Assembly: GCA_028823235.1 (NCBI GenBank)
Contig: JAPKBW010000003.1
Span: 149,098 to 213,097 of the forward strand
Direction: 5' to 3'
Origin: Longimicrobiales bacterium
GTDB lineage: Bacteria > Gemmatimonadota > Gemmatimonadetes > Longimicrobiales > Gaopeijiaceae
DNA length: 64,000 nucleotides
The position numbers and the translations under genes are program-made. The notes under the pieces are model-generated. The model was not told where the DNA came from, ran no database searches, and worked only from the letters and a program-made list of their open reading frames with translations. Below are positions 1 to 9,595 of this stretch, piece after piece (positions within the stretch are counted from its first letter, which is position 1; each line of letters begins with the position of its first letter).

Positions 1-83
1 CGGTGGGCCGTTTGCCCAGTCCGGCAGTGCTAAGAACCGTTCTACACGATGCGTGCCGTGTAATCGTCAGTTATATTTTAGAC

Positions 84-692
84 ATGCTCCAGCTGACAAT
101 TCTCGGGCTGATTCAAGTGCCCACCGGCCCACTCGCGATCTCCACAGCAGCGCAGGTTGCCGAGGTCGTGATTGCAGGGGCTATCCTCACCCTCGCGATA
201 CTAAGCACGATCACGTTTTACAGGGTGAACTCGATCATCAGTGAAGTGAGAAGGGCCGCGCATCAGAGCCTAGGGCCCGTTTCGGACCGTGCCCGTTCCA
301 TTTCGGACAACGTGGATTTTATAACCCAGTCGCTCAGATCCGACGTAGAGCAGCTCAGCTCCTCCGTAACGGCGCTCTCTGGACGACTGCACCTCGCCTC
401 CGAGCAAATGGAGGATCGAGTCGAAGACTTCAATGCCTTGATGGAAGTCGTGCAGGGCGAAGCTGAGGGAGTATTCCTCGATACCGCCTCTACGGTCCGG
501 GGTGTGCGGGAAGGCGCTCGGGTGATCTCTGAAGGGGCGGCAACTCGCACGCCGTCACCTTCGCCTTGCCCCAACGACGTCGCCCAACACGATGCGGACA
601 CAGGCACGGGACAAGGGCCCGATCATCCAAAAGACACAACGCACGCACCTACCGCGGCCGATTCGGCAGGCGATCTCCTCGGCGAGGCCTGA
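84..692 (+). CDS. Membrane-anchored coiled-coil protein (DUF948-like)
   Basis: A protein of about 202 residues if it starts at the ATG at 84; the frame is open further upstream, but the extra N-terminal residues look non-coding. Residues 24-45 form one hydrophobic segment, followed by about 100 residues of heptad-rich helix, then a polar Pro/Thr/Asp-rich tail. This matches the layout of DUF948 family proteins, which are small membrane-tethered coiled coils of unknown role. The tail from about residue 153 is low in complexity and may be poorly conserved. The gene ends 23 bases before the next gene's probable start on the same strand. Family assignment is tentative; no enzymatic motif is visible. 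Confidence 0.6.
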   Translation: MLQLTILGLIQVPTGPLAISTAAQVAEVVIAGAILTLAILSTITFYRVNSIISEVRRAAHQSLGPVSDRARSISDNVDFITQSLRSDVEQLSSSVTALSGRLHLASEQMEDRVEDFNALMEVVQGEAEGVFLDTASTVRGVREGARVISEGAATRTPSPSPCPNDVAQHDADTGTGQGPDHPKDTTHAPTAADSAGDLLGEA

Positions 693-714
693 CATCAGGC
701 AGTTCGTTGTGACG

Positions 715-1701
715 ATGGCACTCGGGCTTACAACCGCGCTCGCTTGGCTCGCGCTGGTGCCGGAGCCAGTGGCGGCATGGGGGCCCGCAACACACGTCGC
801 ACTCGGAGAGGCGGTTCTCAGCTCACTCTACCTGATCCCACCCGCGATCCGGGCGATCATTGAGCGGTACCCCGTGCACTTCCTCTATGGCTCGGTTGCA
901 GCAGACATTTCCTTCGCGAAAAAGTACGTCCCGGAGGGTCGTCATTGCCACAACTGGCACGTGGGCGAAGAGATTCTCGCTGGCGCACAATCCGATCGCT
1001 TGAAGGCAGCTGGCTACGGATATCTGGCCCATTTAGCGGCCGACACAATCGCCCACAACTTCTTCGTACCACGGCAGCTCCTTTTTACGAGTACTACCCA
1101 AGCTCTGGGCCACGCGTACTGGGAGCACCGAATGGACATGCATGTCGGTGAGGAGTTCCTCTCCCTTGCTCGGCATGTAGTCGTGGATCATGACCACGGA
1201 GAGGTCGACGAGCTCCTTGATGACGTTCTAAGTTGCACTGTCTTCAGCTTCGGCACGAACAAACGACTGTTTCGCGGGATGATCCGATTCCAGGGTCACG
1301 AGCGGTGGCCGCAGGTCTTTGGGCAGGTCCTCGCCAACTCTCGTTTTGACCTGCCCAACCCGGTTGTGGATCAGTACTTCGAGCTCGCATTCGAACACAT
1401 CGTAGGATACATGCGCGACCGGGCGACCTCCCCCGCCGGCCAGATGGACCCGGTTGGAGATCTGAATCTCAAGCTGGCAAAGAAGGTTCGCCGTCGCGCG
1501 ATGTCCGACCACACGGCCAACCACACGGAGGTGCTGGCCCAAATGGCTGACGGATTCTTTGCGATGCCCACTGCACCGCTCCGGTACTGGCCTCAGATCG
1601 AAAACGCCGAGTTCGCCTCGGGGATCAGCTCCAAAACCACAGCCGGGCGGACGATCATTCCCTGTCCCTCGGAACCGGCCCAGATCAGTCCGAACCGTTG
1701 A
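715..1701 (+). CDS. Zinc-dependent phospholipase C-like secreted protein
   Basis: Start chosen at ATG 715, which opens with a hydrophobic signal sequence ending in VAA before Trp22. The mature protein begins WGPATH, then carries the His/Asp pattern typical of the zinc-dependent phospholipase C domain: His27, Asp64, the HCHNWH cluster at 77-82, and HLAADTIAH at 106-114, followed by a further His and Glu near 133-137. These would be ligands of a tri-zinc site. The family hydrolyses phospholipids in secreted bacterial toxins, but many environmental homologues have unknown substrates. The last 17 bases overlap the 3' end of gatB, which runs toward it. Domain call is good; substrate is unknown. 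Confidence 0.7.
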   Translation: MALGLTTALAWLALVPEPVAAWGPATHVALGEAVLSSLYLIPPAIRAIIERYPVHFLYGSVAADISFAKKYVPEGRHCHNWHVGEEILAGAQSDRLKAAGYGYLAHLAADTIAHNFFVPRQLLFTSTTQALGHAYWEHRMDMHVGEEFLSLARHVVVDHDHGEVDELLDDVLSCTVFSFGTNKRLFRGMIRFQGHERWPQVFGQVLANSRFDLPNPVVDQYFELAFEHIVGYMRDRATSPAGQMDPVGDLNLKLAKKVRRRAMSDHTANHTEVLAQMADGFFAMPTAPLRYWPQIENAEFASGISSKTTAGRTIIPCPSEPAQISPNR

Positions 1702-3127
1702 GCCGGAACTGTAACACCTCATTCACCTGTCGAGGATCGGCCTTGCCTTGCGACGACTTCATCACTTGGCCAACTAGGAATCCCAGGAGGCGCACTTCCC
1801 CTTTTCGAAAGCGCTGCACTTCGATCGGGAACGAGGTCATCACTCCCTCGACCCACCCAGTTACGACCGAATCGTCTCTTATCTGTTGAAGTCCCGACGC
1901 TTCGACCACATCCACAGCCGACCGGCCCGACGCGGCCATAGTCTCGAGCAGACCCCTGGCCACCACATCCGAAATCGTGCCGTCCGCCACAAGACCGATC
2001 AGTTGCCCCAAGGCCTCAGGCCGGAGGGCGAATGACCTGGGTGTCTCGGAACGAGCCTTCATCAATGCCTGCACCGGACCCATAATCCACTTTGCAATGG
2101 TGCCGGCATCGCCCGTCTGCCCAACCACGTCCTCGAAGAAATCAGCCCCCTCGCGTGTCTGCGTAAGCACACCCGACTCATACGCAGTGAGCCGATACGA
2201 GCCTTCGAATCGGGCGCGACGGTCACGAGGGAGCTCCGGCACAGCAATGTTTGCCCAGGTCAGCAAAGAGGGTGCGAGAACGAGCGGTGTTAGGTCCGGG
2301 TCAGGAAAGTACCGGTAGTCTTCGCTGTCTCCCTTCGACCGCATTGACCGAAGTGTTTCCTCATGGTCGTTCCACAGCAGACTCTCCGATCGCACCTGTC
2401 CCCCTGATTCGAGCACTTCTGTCTGGCGCTCGATCTCTAGATGAAGCGCCTTTTCCACTCCTGAAAAGGAATTCACATTCTTGATCTCGGTCTTCGTGCC
2501 GAGGGCGGATGCGCCGACCTCGCGGAGAGAGATGTTGGCATCTGCTCTCAGGCTGCCCTCCTCCATGTTACAGTCACTCACTTCTGAGTATTCGAGCACC
2601 TGCTTGAGGGTCGACAGGAAGGCCCGAACCTCTGCCGGGGTGCGCAGGTCGGGCTCAGTGACGACCTCCACCAGGGGGGTACCGGCCCGATTAAGATCGA
2701 CGGCGGTGGCTCCAGGAATACGGTCATGAATCAATTTTCCGGAGTCTTCTTCCATATGAACACGACGAATCCTGACTTCCCGATGCTCCCCTTCGGAGTC
2801 GAACCGGAGCACGCCGCCAGTCGCGATTGGTTGCTCGAACTGGGTGATCTGGTAGCCCTTCGGCAAGTCAGGATAGAAGTAGCTCTTTCGTTCCCAGACA
2901 CTGTACGCGTGCACATCGCACGCGAGGGCGACCGCCGCCTGAAGCGCGAGCGTTACTGCCTCGGTGTTCAGGACAGGAAGTGCGCCCGGCAAGCCCATAC
3001 AGACTGGGCACACGTTGGTGTTTGGAGCGTCGCCGAACCGGGCGACATCACGGCAGAAAAGCTTATGCCTGGTCCGAAGCTGAACGTGGACCTCGACTCC
3101 GATGACAGTCTCCCACCGACGGATCAC
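1685..3127 (-). CDS. gatB: Aspartyl/glutamyl-tRNA(Asn/Gln) amidotransferase subunit B
   Basis: GatB of 480 residues. It is the kinase/tRNA-binding subunit that phosphorylates the misacylated Asp-tRNA(Asn) or Glu-tRNA(Gln) and transfers ammonia from GatA. The N-terminus reads [10 protein letters not shown] and the conserved Cys-rich NVCPVCMGLPG lies at residues 38-48; the C-terminal YqeY-like tail ends with SSQGKADPRQVNEVL, as expected for the family. I chose the GTG at 3127 because it overlaps the gatA stop in a GTGA arrangement; an upstream start would extend into gatA by 23 codons with no family support. Together with gatA and gatC it forms a complete transamidosome operon in the order C-A-B. 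Confidence 0.96.
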   Translation of the reverse strand: MIRRWETVIGVEVHVQLRTRHKLFCRDVARFGDAPNTNVCPVCMGLPGALPVLNTEAVTLALQAAVALACDVHAYSVWERKSYFYPDLPKGYQITQFEQPIATGGVLRFDSEGEHREVRIRRVHMEEDSGKLIHDRIPGATAVDLNRAGTPLVEVVTEPDLRTPAEVRAFLSTLKQVLEYSEVSDCNMEEGSLRADANISLREVGASALGTKTEIKNVNSFSGVEKALHLEIERQTEVLESGGQVRSESLLWNDHEETLRSMRSKGDSEDYRYFPDPDLTPLVLAPSLLTWANIAVPELPRDRRARFEGSYRLTAYESGVLTQTREGADFFEDVVGQTGDAGTIAKWIMGPVQALMKARSETPRSFALRPEALGQLIGLVADGTISDVVARGLLETMAASGRSAVDVVEASGLQQIRDDSVVTGWVEGVMTSFPIEVQRFRKGEVRLLGFLVGQVMKSSQGKADPRQVNEVLQFRLNGSD

Positions 3128-4491
3128 TCGGCCCGTCCTCCTGACTGCGCCTCGAGGACACCTCCGATCGCCACCATCGACGTTTCGCCCCACCACGGCC
3201 CGATCACCTGACCGCCAAACGGAAGTCCGCGTACGGTGCCAATGGGAACAGACATGGCCGGCACACCGGCAAGGTTTGCAGTGACGGTGAATACGTCGGA
3301 CTTATACATCTGCAGTGGGTCAGTCATCCTCTCGCCGAGGTCAAAAGCAGGTGCCGGGGTCGTCGGAGTGAACAGAGCGTCCACCCCCGATGCAAAAACA
3401 GATCGGAAGTCCTGTACTACAGCTCTGCGTGCGCGCTGAGCCGCGCCGTAATATTGGTCGTAGTACCCAGATGAAAGCACGTACGTCCCCAGCATAATCC
3501 TACGCCGCACCTCCTCTCCAAAGCCATCGGTCCGGCTTCGCCGAATCATCTCGCCAACGTCACCGGCATCCATTCGCTGGCCGAATCGCACTCCGTCGAA
3601 TCGTGCCAGGTTACTCGACGCCTCGGCGGTCGCAATTACGTAGTAACAAGGGATGGCGAGGGTCGTCGAAGGGAGGGATACCTCCCGCAGTGACGCGCCA
3701 GCAGCCTCGAGTCCGGCGAGAGCCGATTCAAGAACCGCGCGCACCGCGGGATCGAGCGTGTCGGGGAAGAACTCGACCGGCACTCCGATCGTTCTTCCTT
3801 CGACACCCGAGTCGGCGGACAAAGCTGCGCTGTGAACCTCCCTGTCCACGGAAGTGCTGTCCCTTGGGTCGTACCCGGAGACCACGTCGAGCAGCGTCGC
3901 CGCATCGGAAACCGTGCGACCGAAGGTCCCTATCTGCTCGAGCGAAGAGGCGAACGCCACGAGTCCGTATCGACTGACTCGCCCGTACGTCGGCTTGATA
4001 CCCGTGACCCCACAAAATGCGGCTGGTTGCCGGACGGAGCCCCCCGTATCCGAACCGAGCGCCAGAGACACATAACCCGCGGCGACGGCCGCAGCGGATC
4101 CCCCAGAACTACCGCCCGGCACCCTTGTCCGGTCATGTGGATTGAGCGTCGGCCCCCAGGCGGAATTCTCGGTGGACGAGCCCATGCCAAATTCATCCAG
4201 ATTCGTCTTGCCTACGACCTCGGCGCCCGCCTCCTGAAGGCGTCGGACAACCGTCGCATCAAAGGGCGATTGATACTCCGCGAGCATGGCAGAAGCACAT
4301 GTCGTGGGCATGTGCCGCGTGACGATGTTGTCCTTCACTGCCACAAACCGGGACACCAGCGGTGCCAACTTTTCCGTCAAGGCCGCTGACTTTTCGCCCG
4401 CAGGCTCCGCAAACGCGAGAAAGGCGTTGAGCCCAGCCGGGCCCGACTCCCTCTCGCGGATACGAGAAAGTGCGGAGGTCAGTGACTCCAA
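3124..4491 (-). CDS. gatA: Aspartyl/glutamyl-tRNA amidotransferase subunit A
   Basis: GatA, the glutaminase/amidase subunit, 455 residues. The amidase-signature catalytic triad is visible: Lys53 in AVKDNIV, the cis-Ser at about 128 in GGSSGGSA, and nucleophile Ser152 in [10 protein letters not shown]. Glutamine is hydrolysed here and ammonia is channelled to GatB. The best start is a TTG at 4491, two bases after the gatC stop; no ATG in this frame lies nearby and the N-terminal helix [12 protein letters not shown] fits the family. Length is slightly short of the usual 480 residues but all motifs are present. Confidence 0.96.
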   Translation of the reverse strand: MESLTSALSRIRERESGPAGLNAFLAFAEPAGEKSAALTEKLAPLVSRFVAVKDNIVTRHMPTTCASAMLAEYQSPFDATVVRRLQEAGAEVVGKTNLDEFGMGSSTENSAWGPTLNPHDRTRVPGGSSGGSAAAVAAGYVSLALGSDTGGSVRQPAAFCGVTGIKPTYGRVSRYGLVAFASSLEQIGTFGRTVSDAATLLDVVSGYDPRDSTSVDREVHSAALSADSGVEGRTIGVPVEFFPDTLDPAVRAVLESALAGLEAAGASLREVSLPSTTLAIPCYYVIATAEASSNLARFDGVRFGQRMDAGDVGEMIRRSRTDGFGEEVRRRIMLGTYVLSSGYYDQYYGAAQRARRAVVQDFRSVFASGVDALFTPTTPAPAFDLGERMTDPLQMYKSDVFTVTANLAGVPAMSVPIGTVRGLPFGGQVIGPWWGETSMVAIGGVLEAQSGGRAE

Positions 4492-4492
4492 G

Positions 4493-4837
4493 TCATTCGG
4501 ACCGATCAGGATCCGTCATTCCGGGTGGCCGTGGCACGACGAAGAACCCCTCCGCCATCAGCGCTGCACTGCTCGTGTTTCCTGCCTCATCTGTCCGGCT
4601 CGGGTCAATGTCACATTCAGACGAGCGCACCGGTTCCGTGAAGTGGAATACTGCCGATGGCGGCCCAGCGTCATCTGACGACGGGCCAGTGCCATCGGCC
4701 CAAGTGTGCGCCCGAAGCGCCTCAGCGTGCTCGAGGATTCTCGTCATTTCCTGAGACATCTGGTCGGCCTCAGCTTGACTGAGCTTGAGGTGCGCGAGGC
4801 CCGCGATGCGTTCCACCTCCGACCGATCGACGCTCAT
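4493..4837 (-). CDS. gatC: Aspartyl/glutamyl-tRNA amidotransferase subunit C
   Basis: GatC, 114 residues, the small subunit that wraps around GatA and stabilises the GatAB complex. The N-terminal half, with VERIAGLAHLKLSQ and a helix ending near residue 43, is typical. The middle (residues 45-85) is more polar and longer than in many GatC proteins, and the tail includes EGFFVVP, matching the usual conserved FxVP end. Its ATG overlaps the stop of the upstream helicase gene in an ATGA arrangement, so translation of gatCAB is probably coupled to the helicase. Confidence 0.9.
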   Translation of the reverse strand: MSVDRSEVERIAGLAHLKLSQAEADQMSQEMTRILEHAEALRAHTWADGTGPSSDDAGPPSAVFHFTEPVRSSECDIDPSRTDEAGNTSSAALMAEGFFVVPRPPGMTDPDRSE

Positions 4838-7104
4838 GGCCAGTCCGTCTCCAGGGATGCGTAGCGGAGCAAAAGCTTCTTTCTTCCTTCCTCATCGAAT
4901 TCGACGGTGACCTTGAGGTCCCGACCGAATCCAGAGATTTCAAGAACGGAACCTGATCCAAACGTGGGATGAACCACCCGTTCGCCTTTCACGAAACGCG
5001 GCGTGTCCTGATTCATTCCCGCCTCGATATCAGGTTCGTCGCTCTCCCACGACGATGAAGACTCATACGCCCTCGGCCGTCTTTGATGCGGTGTGGACTG
5101 ATGGACCAGACTCAGCCTCTTCGATTTCCGCCCCTCAATCAGTTCGTCAGGTATCGCATCCACAAACGAGGAAAGGGTGTTTTGTGTGAAATCTCCAGCT
5201 CTTCTTCGCTGCCTTGCCCAAGAAATTGAGAGCTTGTCCTCGGCGCGGGTGATCCCGACATAGAAGAGTCGGCGCTCTTCCTCCAGCGAGGCTGGGTCGT
5301 CGTACGACCGACCCAGAGGAAACAGTCCCTCCTCTACCCCCGCGATAAAGACCAGCGGGAACTCGAGTCCTTTCGCATTGTGGAGCGTCATCAGCGTCAC
5401 GGTGTCGGCATTGGGATCGAGCCGATCGACATCCGCGACCAGAGCGACCTGCTGAAGGAAGAGGTCCAACTCGGTAAATGTGTCGACATCCTCTTCGGCA
5501 ACACTTTGCACGAGTGACGCATCGAAGTCGACCGCCCCGGCGATCAGCTCAGTCACGTTTCGGGACCGGTCTTCTCCCTCTGGCCCCTCCTCAATCAGAT
5601 GCCGGACGAGGTCGAGCTCTTCGACGAGCTCTTCGAGTAGATCGCCAACCCGAGCCTGTGTAGCGCGGACGCTGAACCGCTGGATCAAGGTCGCAAAGCG
5701 TGCCAAGCCACTCGCACCAGCGACCCGAATTCCGGGGATCTCGTGCGCGCGAAGGGCAGCGTCAAGCAGAGAAATCCTCTGATCCGCAGCCCACTTCTTT
5801 AGGTGCTCCTGGGTGGTGAGGCCCACCCCGCGCCGCGGATAGTTCACCACTCGGGCGAAGGCGATCGCATTCCTCGGATTGGAGATCAGACGGAGGTAGG
5901 CCAAGACGTCCTGGATCTCGCGACGCTCATAGAACCGAACGCTACCAACCACCTGATACGGGACCCCTTCGCGACGAAAGCCATCTTCCAGAGCACGAGC
6001 CTGCGCATTCGTTCGGTACAAAACGGCCGAGGACGAGTAGGGCATCCCCGGCGTTTCGCGCATGCGCGTCTCAATCTCCTCGACGATCCAGCGAGCCTCG
6101 TCGTTTTCGTCAAACGACTCGAGCACCGTGATCGCATCCCCACCTTCACGCTCCGTCCGGAGTGTCTTTCCTTTCCGATTCACGTTCTCCGCAATCACAT
6201 GATTGGCTGCGTCGAGGATACGTCGCGTAGAGCGATAGTTGCGCTCCAACCGGACGGTGCGCGCTTTTGGAAACGAATCCTCGAAGTCGAGAATGTTCCG
6301 GATATCCGCGCCGCGCCATCCATAAATCGACTGGTCGTCATCCCCCACGACCATCAGGTTTGCGTGTTCCCCTGCAACGAGTTCAACGAAGCGAAACTGG
6401 GCACGATTCGTGTCCTGGTACTCGTCGACGAGCACAAACGCGAAGCGCTCCTGATAGCTCTCCAGGAGTTCGGGATTGGCCTCGAGAAGCTGGACTGGCT
6501 TCATGAGCAGGTCGTCAAAGTCCATGGCATTCTGTTGCTTCAAGGCCTTCTGATACTCTGGAAACACCTTGGCGACGTTTCGCACGAAGAGATCGAACGA
6601 CCCTTCGTTGTCTCTCGCGAAGGTCTCTGCATCAATCAACTGGTTCTTCGCGCTGCTGATCTCGGCGCGGATCCCCTTCGGGTTCCACCGCTTCGGATCA
6701 AGACCGACCGACTCCTGAACAGACTTCACGAGTCGGAGGGCCTGATCCGCGTCGAAGATGCTGAACGTGCGATCCCAACCCAGACGGTCCGCATGCCTGC
6801 GCAGGAGCCGCGCACCGATCGCGTGGAAGGTGCCCACCCACATGCCGCTCGGTTCGACGTCGAGCAGTCGGGTAATACGCGAACGCATTTCGCCGGCTGC
6901 CTTGTTCGTAAACGTGACTGCAAGGACACGATTCGCAGGCACGCCATGGTGGTGGATCAGGTTGCACACACGGGCAGTTAGCACGCGGGTTTTTCCGGAG
7001 CCAGCTCCGGCGAGTACGAGAATGGGGCCTTCAAAATGAGCGGCCGCCTCAAGTTGCTCAGGATTGAGCCCTGTGAGGTGTGGCGCCAAGGAAGTGTCAG
7101 GCAT
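4834..7104 (-). CDS. pcrA: UvrD/PcrA-type superfamily 1 DNA helicase
   Basis: A 756-residue 3'-5' helicase of the UvrD/PcrA family, acting in nucleotide excision repair and removal of RecA or stalled polymerases. Walker A GAGSGKT is at residues 33-39, motif Ia TFTNKAAGEM at 64-73, motif II DEYQD at 227-231 and motif III QSIYGWRGA at 258-266; motifs IV-VI, including TLHNAKGLEFP and FYVGITRAE, follow. The C-terminal Tudor-like tail with KGERVVHPTFGSG, which contacts RNA polymerase in PcrA, is present. Start chosen at ATG 7104 (MPDTSLAPHL); the longer open frame upstream lies inside the kinase gene. It overlaps the upstream kinase stop by 8 bases. Confidence 0.94.
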   Translation of the reverse strand: MPDTSLAPHLTGLNPEQLEAAAHFEGPILVLAGAGSGKTRVLTARVCNLIHHHGVPANRVLAVTFTNKAAGEMRSRITRLLDVEPSGMWVGTFHAIGARLLRRHADRLGWDRTFSIFDADQALRLVKSVQESVGLDPKRWNPKGIRAEISSAKNQLIDAETFARDNEGSFDLFVRNVAKVFPEYQKALKQQNAMDFDDLLMKPVQLLEANPELLESYQERFAFVLVDEYQDTNRAQFRFVELVAGEHANLMVVGDDDQSIYGWRGADIRNILDFEDSFPKARTVRLERNYRSTRRILDAANHVIAENVNRKGKTLRTEREGGDAITVLESFDENDEARWIVEEIETRMRETPGMPYSSSAVLYRTNAQARALEDGFRREGVPYQVVGSVRFYERREIQDVLAYLRLISNPRNAIAFARVVNYPRRGVGLTTQEHLKKWAADQRISLLDAALRAHEIPGIRVAGASGLARFATLIQRFSVRATQARVGDLLEELVEELDLVRHLIEEGPEGEDRSRNVTELIAGAVDFDASLVQSVAEEDVDTFTELDLFLQQVALVADVDRLDPNADTVTLMTLHNAKGLEFPLVFIAGVEEGLFPLGRSYDDPASLEEERRLFYVGITRAEDKLSISWARQRRRAGDFTQNTLSSFVDAIPDELIEGRKSKRLSLVHQSTPHQRRPRAYESSSSWESDEPDIEAGMNQDTPRFVKGERVVHPTFGSGSVLEISGFGRDLKVTVEFDEEGRKKLLLRYASLETDWP

Positions 7105-8281
7105 CAGCCGCCGGTAGTCGAATCTGGAATGTGGTGCCCTCGACCGTCTCGAGGAGCTCGATTTTGCCTTTGTGAACGCCTTCGACAATCCGACGGGAAA
7201 GCGCGAGTCCAACCCCCCACCCTCCAGATTTCGAGGAAACGCCAGGCTCAAATATCTTATCCCGGATCTCGGGGTCGACGCCCGGTCCGGTATCACGGAT
7301 ACGAAGGCTCACCCAGTCGCCTCCGATATCGCGCGCGTATATGGTGATTTTTCCGCCACGGCCCGCAAGTGCATCGAGCGCGTTCTTTACGACGTTCTCG
7401 AGCGCCCAGATGAGCAATACCTCGTTGCCCTTCACTCTCGGCAGCCCGGAAGGGATATCGACGACGAGGTCTACTCCCTTGCGCGCGATTCTCGGAATTC
7501 GCGCAGCGAGGTACCCCTCGAGGTCTTCAACGACTTGGCGCACCGAGAGGCTCAGCAGCTCAGGCTCCGTGCCAATCAATTCAAAGCGATGACTAATGCG
7601 TTCGAGCCGTTCGAGGTCCTCGCCGATCGACGAGGCGATTTCGAAGTCGTCCAGGTCACCCGGCCTTTCGGCCGGGCTCAATCGGAGAACCTCCAGCCAA
7701 CCGGCAAGCGATGACAGGGGTGTCCCCAACTGGTGCGCCAGCTCCCGTGCTATCGCTGTCCAGGCCTTCTCGCTCTCAGCACGGCGTTGATATCGGAAGA
7801 CGAGAAATCCGATGACCGTGGTGAGCAGAAGGCCCGCGGCCTGTAGAAATGGCACCCGGCGGAGACTCCCAACTTCCTCTGAATCTCCGAAATGGATGTG
7901 CTGGGGACTGGTAGGGTCTCCGACCGGATCGTGGACCTCGTCGAGCATACGCACGTACGCACGTATCCGATCCTGCCCCTCCGGGGTCGCGTCGTTCACC
8001 GTAAACGGAAGATTCACGTGGCTGAGCACGGTATCGCCTGGACCCATAACGACCATCGGCACTCCGGACTGCGTCACGATCCGCTGCAGTTCGAAAAGAG
8101 CCTGAGTCTCTCGGAGTGGGTCCTGTGAGCCGAGTCCCTCGAGCACCTCGGTGTAGATCAGCGACAGGAGTTCTGAATTTTCCTGAACCGTGCGGAAAAT
8201 CTGCTCGGTATAAACCAGATACCAACCCAGAAGCATCACGAACAGCGTCGCGAGTGCGACGGGCCACTTGATGCGTATCAT
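7097..8281 (-). CDS. Sensor histidine kinase, membrane-bound
   Basis: A 394-residue histidine kinase. Two transmembrane segments (about 6-23 and 144-163) flank a periplasmic sensor domain of roughly 120 residues. The dimerisation/phosphoacceptor motif ARELAHQLGTPLSSL places the phosphorylated His at 183. The ATPase domain has the N box NVVKNALDA, the G1 box RDTGPGVDP and the G2 box GWGVGLALSRRIVE. No HAMP domain is obvious. No response regulator gene adjoins it, so it is an orphan; the nearest receiver gene is the broken one at 10367-10758. It sits between serS and pcrA, all on the same strand with gaps below 20 bases. Confidence 0.9.
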   Translation of the reverse strand: MIRIKWPVALATLFVMLLGWYLVYTEQIFRTVQENSELLSLIYTEVLEGLGSQDPLRETQALFELQRIVTQSGVPMVVMGPGDTVLSHVNLPFTVNDATPEGQDRIRAYVRMLDEVHDPVGDPTSPQHIHFGDSEEVGSLRRVPFLQAAGLLLTTVIGFLVFRYQRRAESEKAWTAIARELAHQLGTPLSSLAGWLEVLRLSPAERPGDLDDFEIASSIGEDLERLERISHRFELIGTEPELLSLSVRQVVEDLEGYLAARIPRIARKGVDLVVDIPSGLPRVKGNEVLLIWALENVVKNALDALAGRGGKITIYARDIGGDWVSLRIRDTGPGVDPEIRDKIFEPGVSSKSGGWGVGLALSRRIVEGVHKGKIELLETVEGTTFQIRLPAADA

Positions 8282-8296
8282 CGGTTGTTCCGGTCC

Positions 8297-9577
8297 TCAG
8301 CGCGTCGCAGTAAGCCGAGCGCTCCCAACGTATGGGTGCAACACCTCGGGAAGCGAGACGGAGCCGTCGGCTTCCTGATACGTCTCGAGGAGCGCCGCGA
8401 CGACCCTCGGCAGCGCGAGTGCCGACCCATTCAGCGTGTGTAAGAATTCCGGCTTCTCGCTCTGCGACCGCCGGAAGCGAAGATTCGCGCGGCGCGCCTG
8501 ATAATCGGTAAATGTCGTGCAGCTGGAAACCTCGAGCCACGAGCCAACACCCGGAGCCCACACCTCCAGGTCGTAGGTCATTCCCCCACTTTGACCAACA
8601 TCGCCCGCCGCGAGCAGCAGGCGGCGATAGTGGAGGCCCAGTCTCTCGAGGAGCACCTCGGCTTGACGAGTCAGCTCTTCCAATGCTTCGAGGCTTCGCT
8701 CAGGTACTTCGTAGCGAACCAGTTCGACCTTATCGAACTGATGGACACGGAGCAGGCCCCGGGTGTCCTTCCCCGCAGCGCCGGCCTCTCGGCGGAAACA
8801 CGGGGAATAGGCCGTGTAGAGGATCGGCATTTCCTCGATCGAGAGCAGCTCGTCGCGGTGTAGATTCGTGACAGGCACCTCGGCCGTAGGGATCAGGTAC
8901 AATTCGTCCCGTTCGGTGTGGTATGCCTCATCATGGAACTTGGGCAATTGACCTGTGCCTATCATCGAGTCCCGGTTTACCAAGTACGGAACACGCACCT
9001 CGTCGTATCCATGTTCGGTGGTGTGCACATCGAGAAAATAGTTGATGAGTCCTCGCTGCAACTTCGCACCCGGGCCTTTCAATACCGGGAACGCTGAACC
9101 CGTGATCTTCGCCCCACGCGGCATGTCGAGAATGCCGAGGTCCTCACCCAGGTCCCAGTGGGCCTTAGGCTCGAAAGTGAACGAGGCTGGCTCGCCCCAG
9201 GTAGACAGGATTTGATTGTTTTCCTCTCCACCCGCCGGGACCCGTTCAAGCGGCGTGTTGGGGGTCGCGAGGAGCGACTCGCGAATCTCTGCATCCACCG
9301 TACGCACGCTTTCATCGAGCTCGGCGATCCTATCGCCGAGCTCTCTCGTGCGCGCGATGAGTTCGGCGGCGTCCCCTCCAGTCCGCTTCAGCTCTCCGAC
9401 CTTTTTCGAGGCTGCATTTCTCTCAGCCTTCAGGTCGTTGGCGACGCCAAGCCCTTCGCGCCGCTCCTCGTCTAGAGACAATATCCGGTCGATCGCGGCG
9501 ATCAAGCTCGGGTCACGTTTTGCGAGGGCGGCCTTCACCTCATCGGGTTCGGCTCGAAGCCTTCGGATGTCCAGCAT
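8297..9577 (-). CDS. serS: Seryl-tRNA synthetase
   Basis: Class II seryl-tRNA synthetase of 426 residues, charging tRNA(Ser) in the cytoplasm. The N-terminal long-arm coiled coil occupies about residues 25-105 (LDIRRLRAEPDEVKAAL leads into it). The catalytic domain shows the TxE loop LIPTAEVPVTN, motif 2 in SPCFRREAGAAGKDTRG and motif 3 near the C-terminus in NGSALALPRVVAALLE. Starts at an ATG 18 bases from the upstream lipoprotein stop. Full length, nothing unusual. Confidence 0.97.
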   Translation of the reverse strand: MLDIRRLRAEPDEVKAALAKRDPSLIAAIDRILSLDEERREGLGVANDLKAERNAASKKVGELKRTGGDAAELIARTRELGDRIAELDESVRTVDAEIRESLLATPNTPLERVPAGGEENNQILSTWGEPASFTFEPKAHWDLGEDLGILDMPRGAKITGSAFPVLKGPGAKLQRGLINYFLDVHTTEHGYDEVRVPYLVNRDSMIGTGQLPKFHDEAYHTERDELYLIPTAEVPVTNLHRDELLSIEEMPILYTAYSPCFRREAGAAGKDTRGLLRVHQFDKVELVRYEVPERSLEALEELTRQAEVLLERLGLHYRRLLLAAGDVGQSGGMTYDLEVWAPGVGSWLEVSSCTTFTDYQARRANLRFRRSQSEKPEFLHTLNGSALALPRVVAALLETYQEADGSVSLPEVLHPYVGSARLTATR

Positions 9578-9595
9578 GGTCGGGGTACCCCGGGG

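Noticed and set aside
5803..6981. 392-codon open frame on plus
   Set aside because: It is the antisense of the helicase gene, whose motifs are all on the minus strand.
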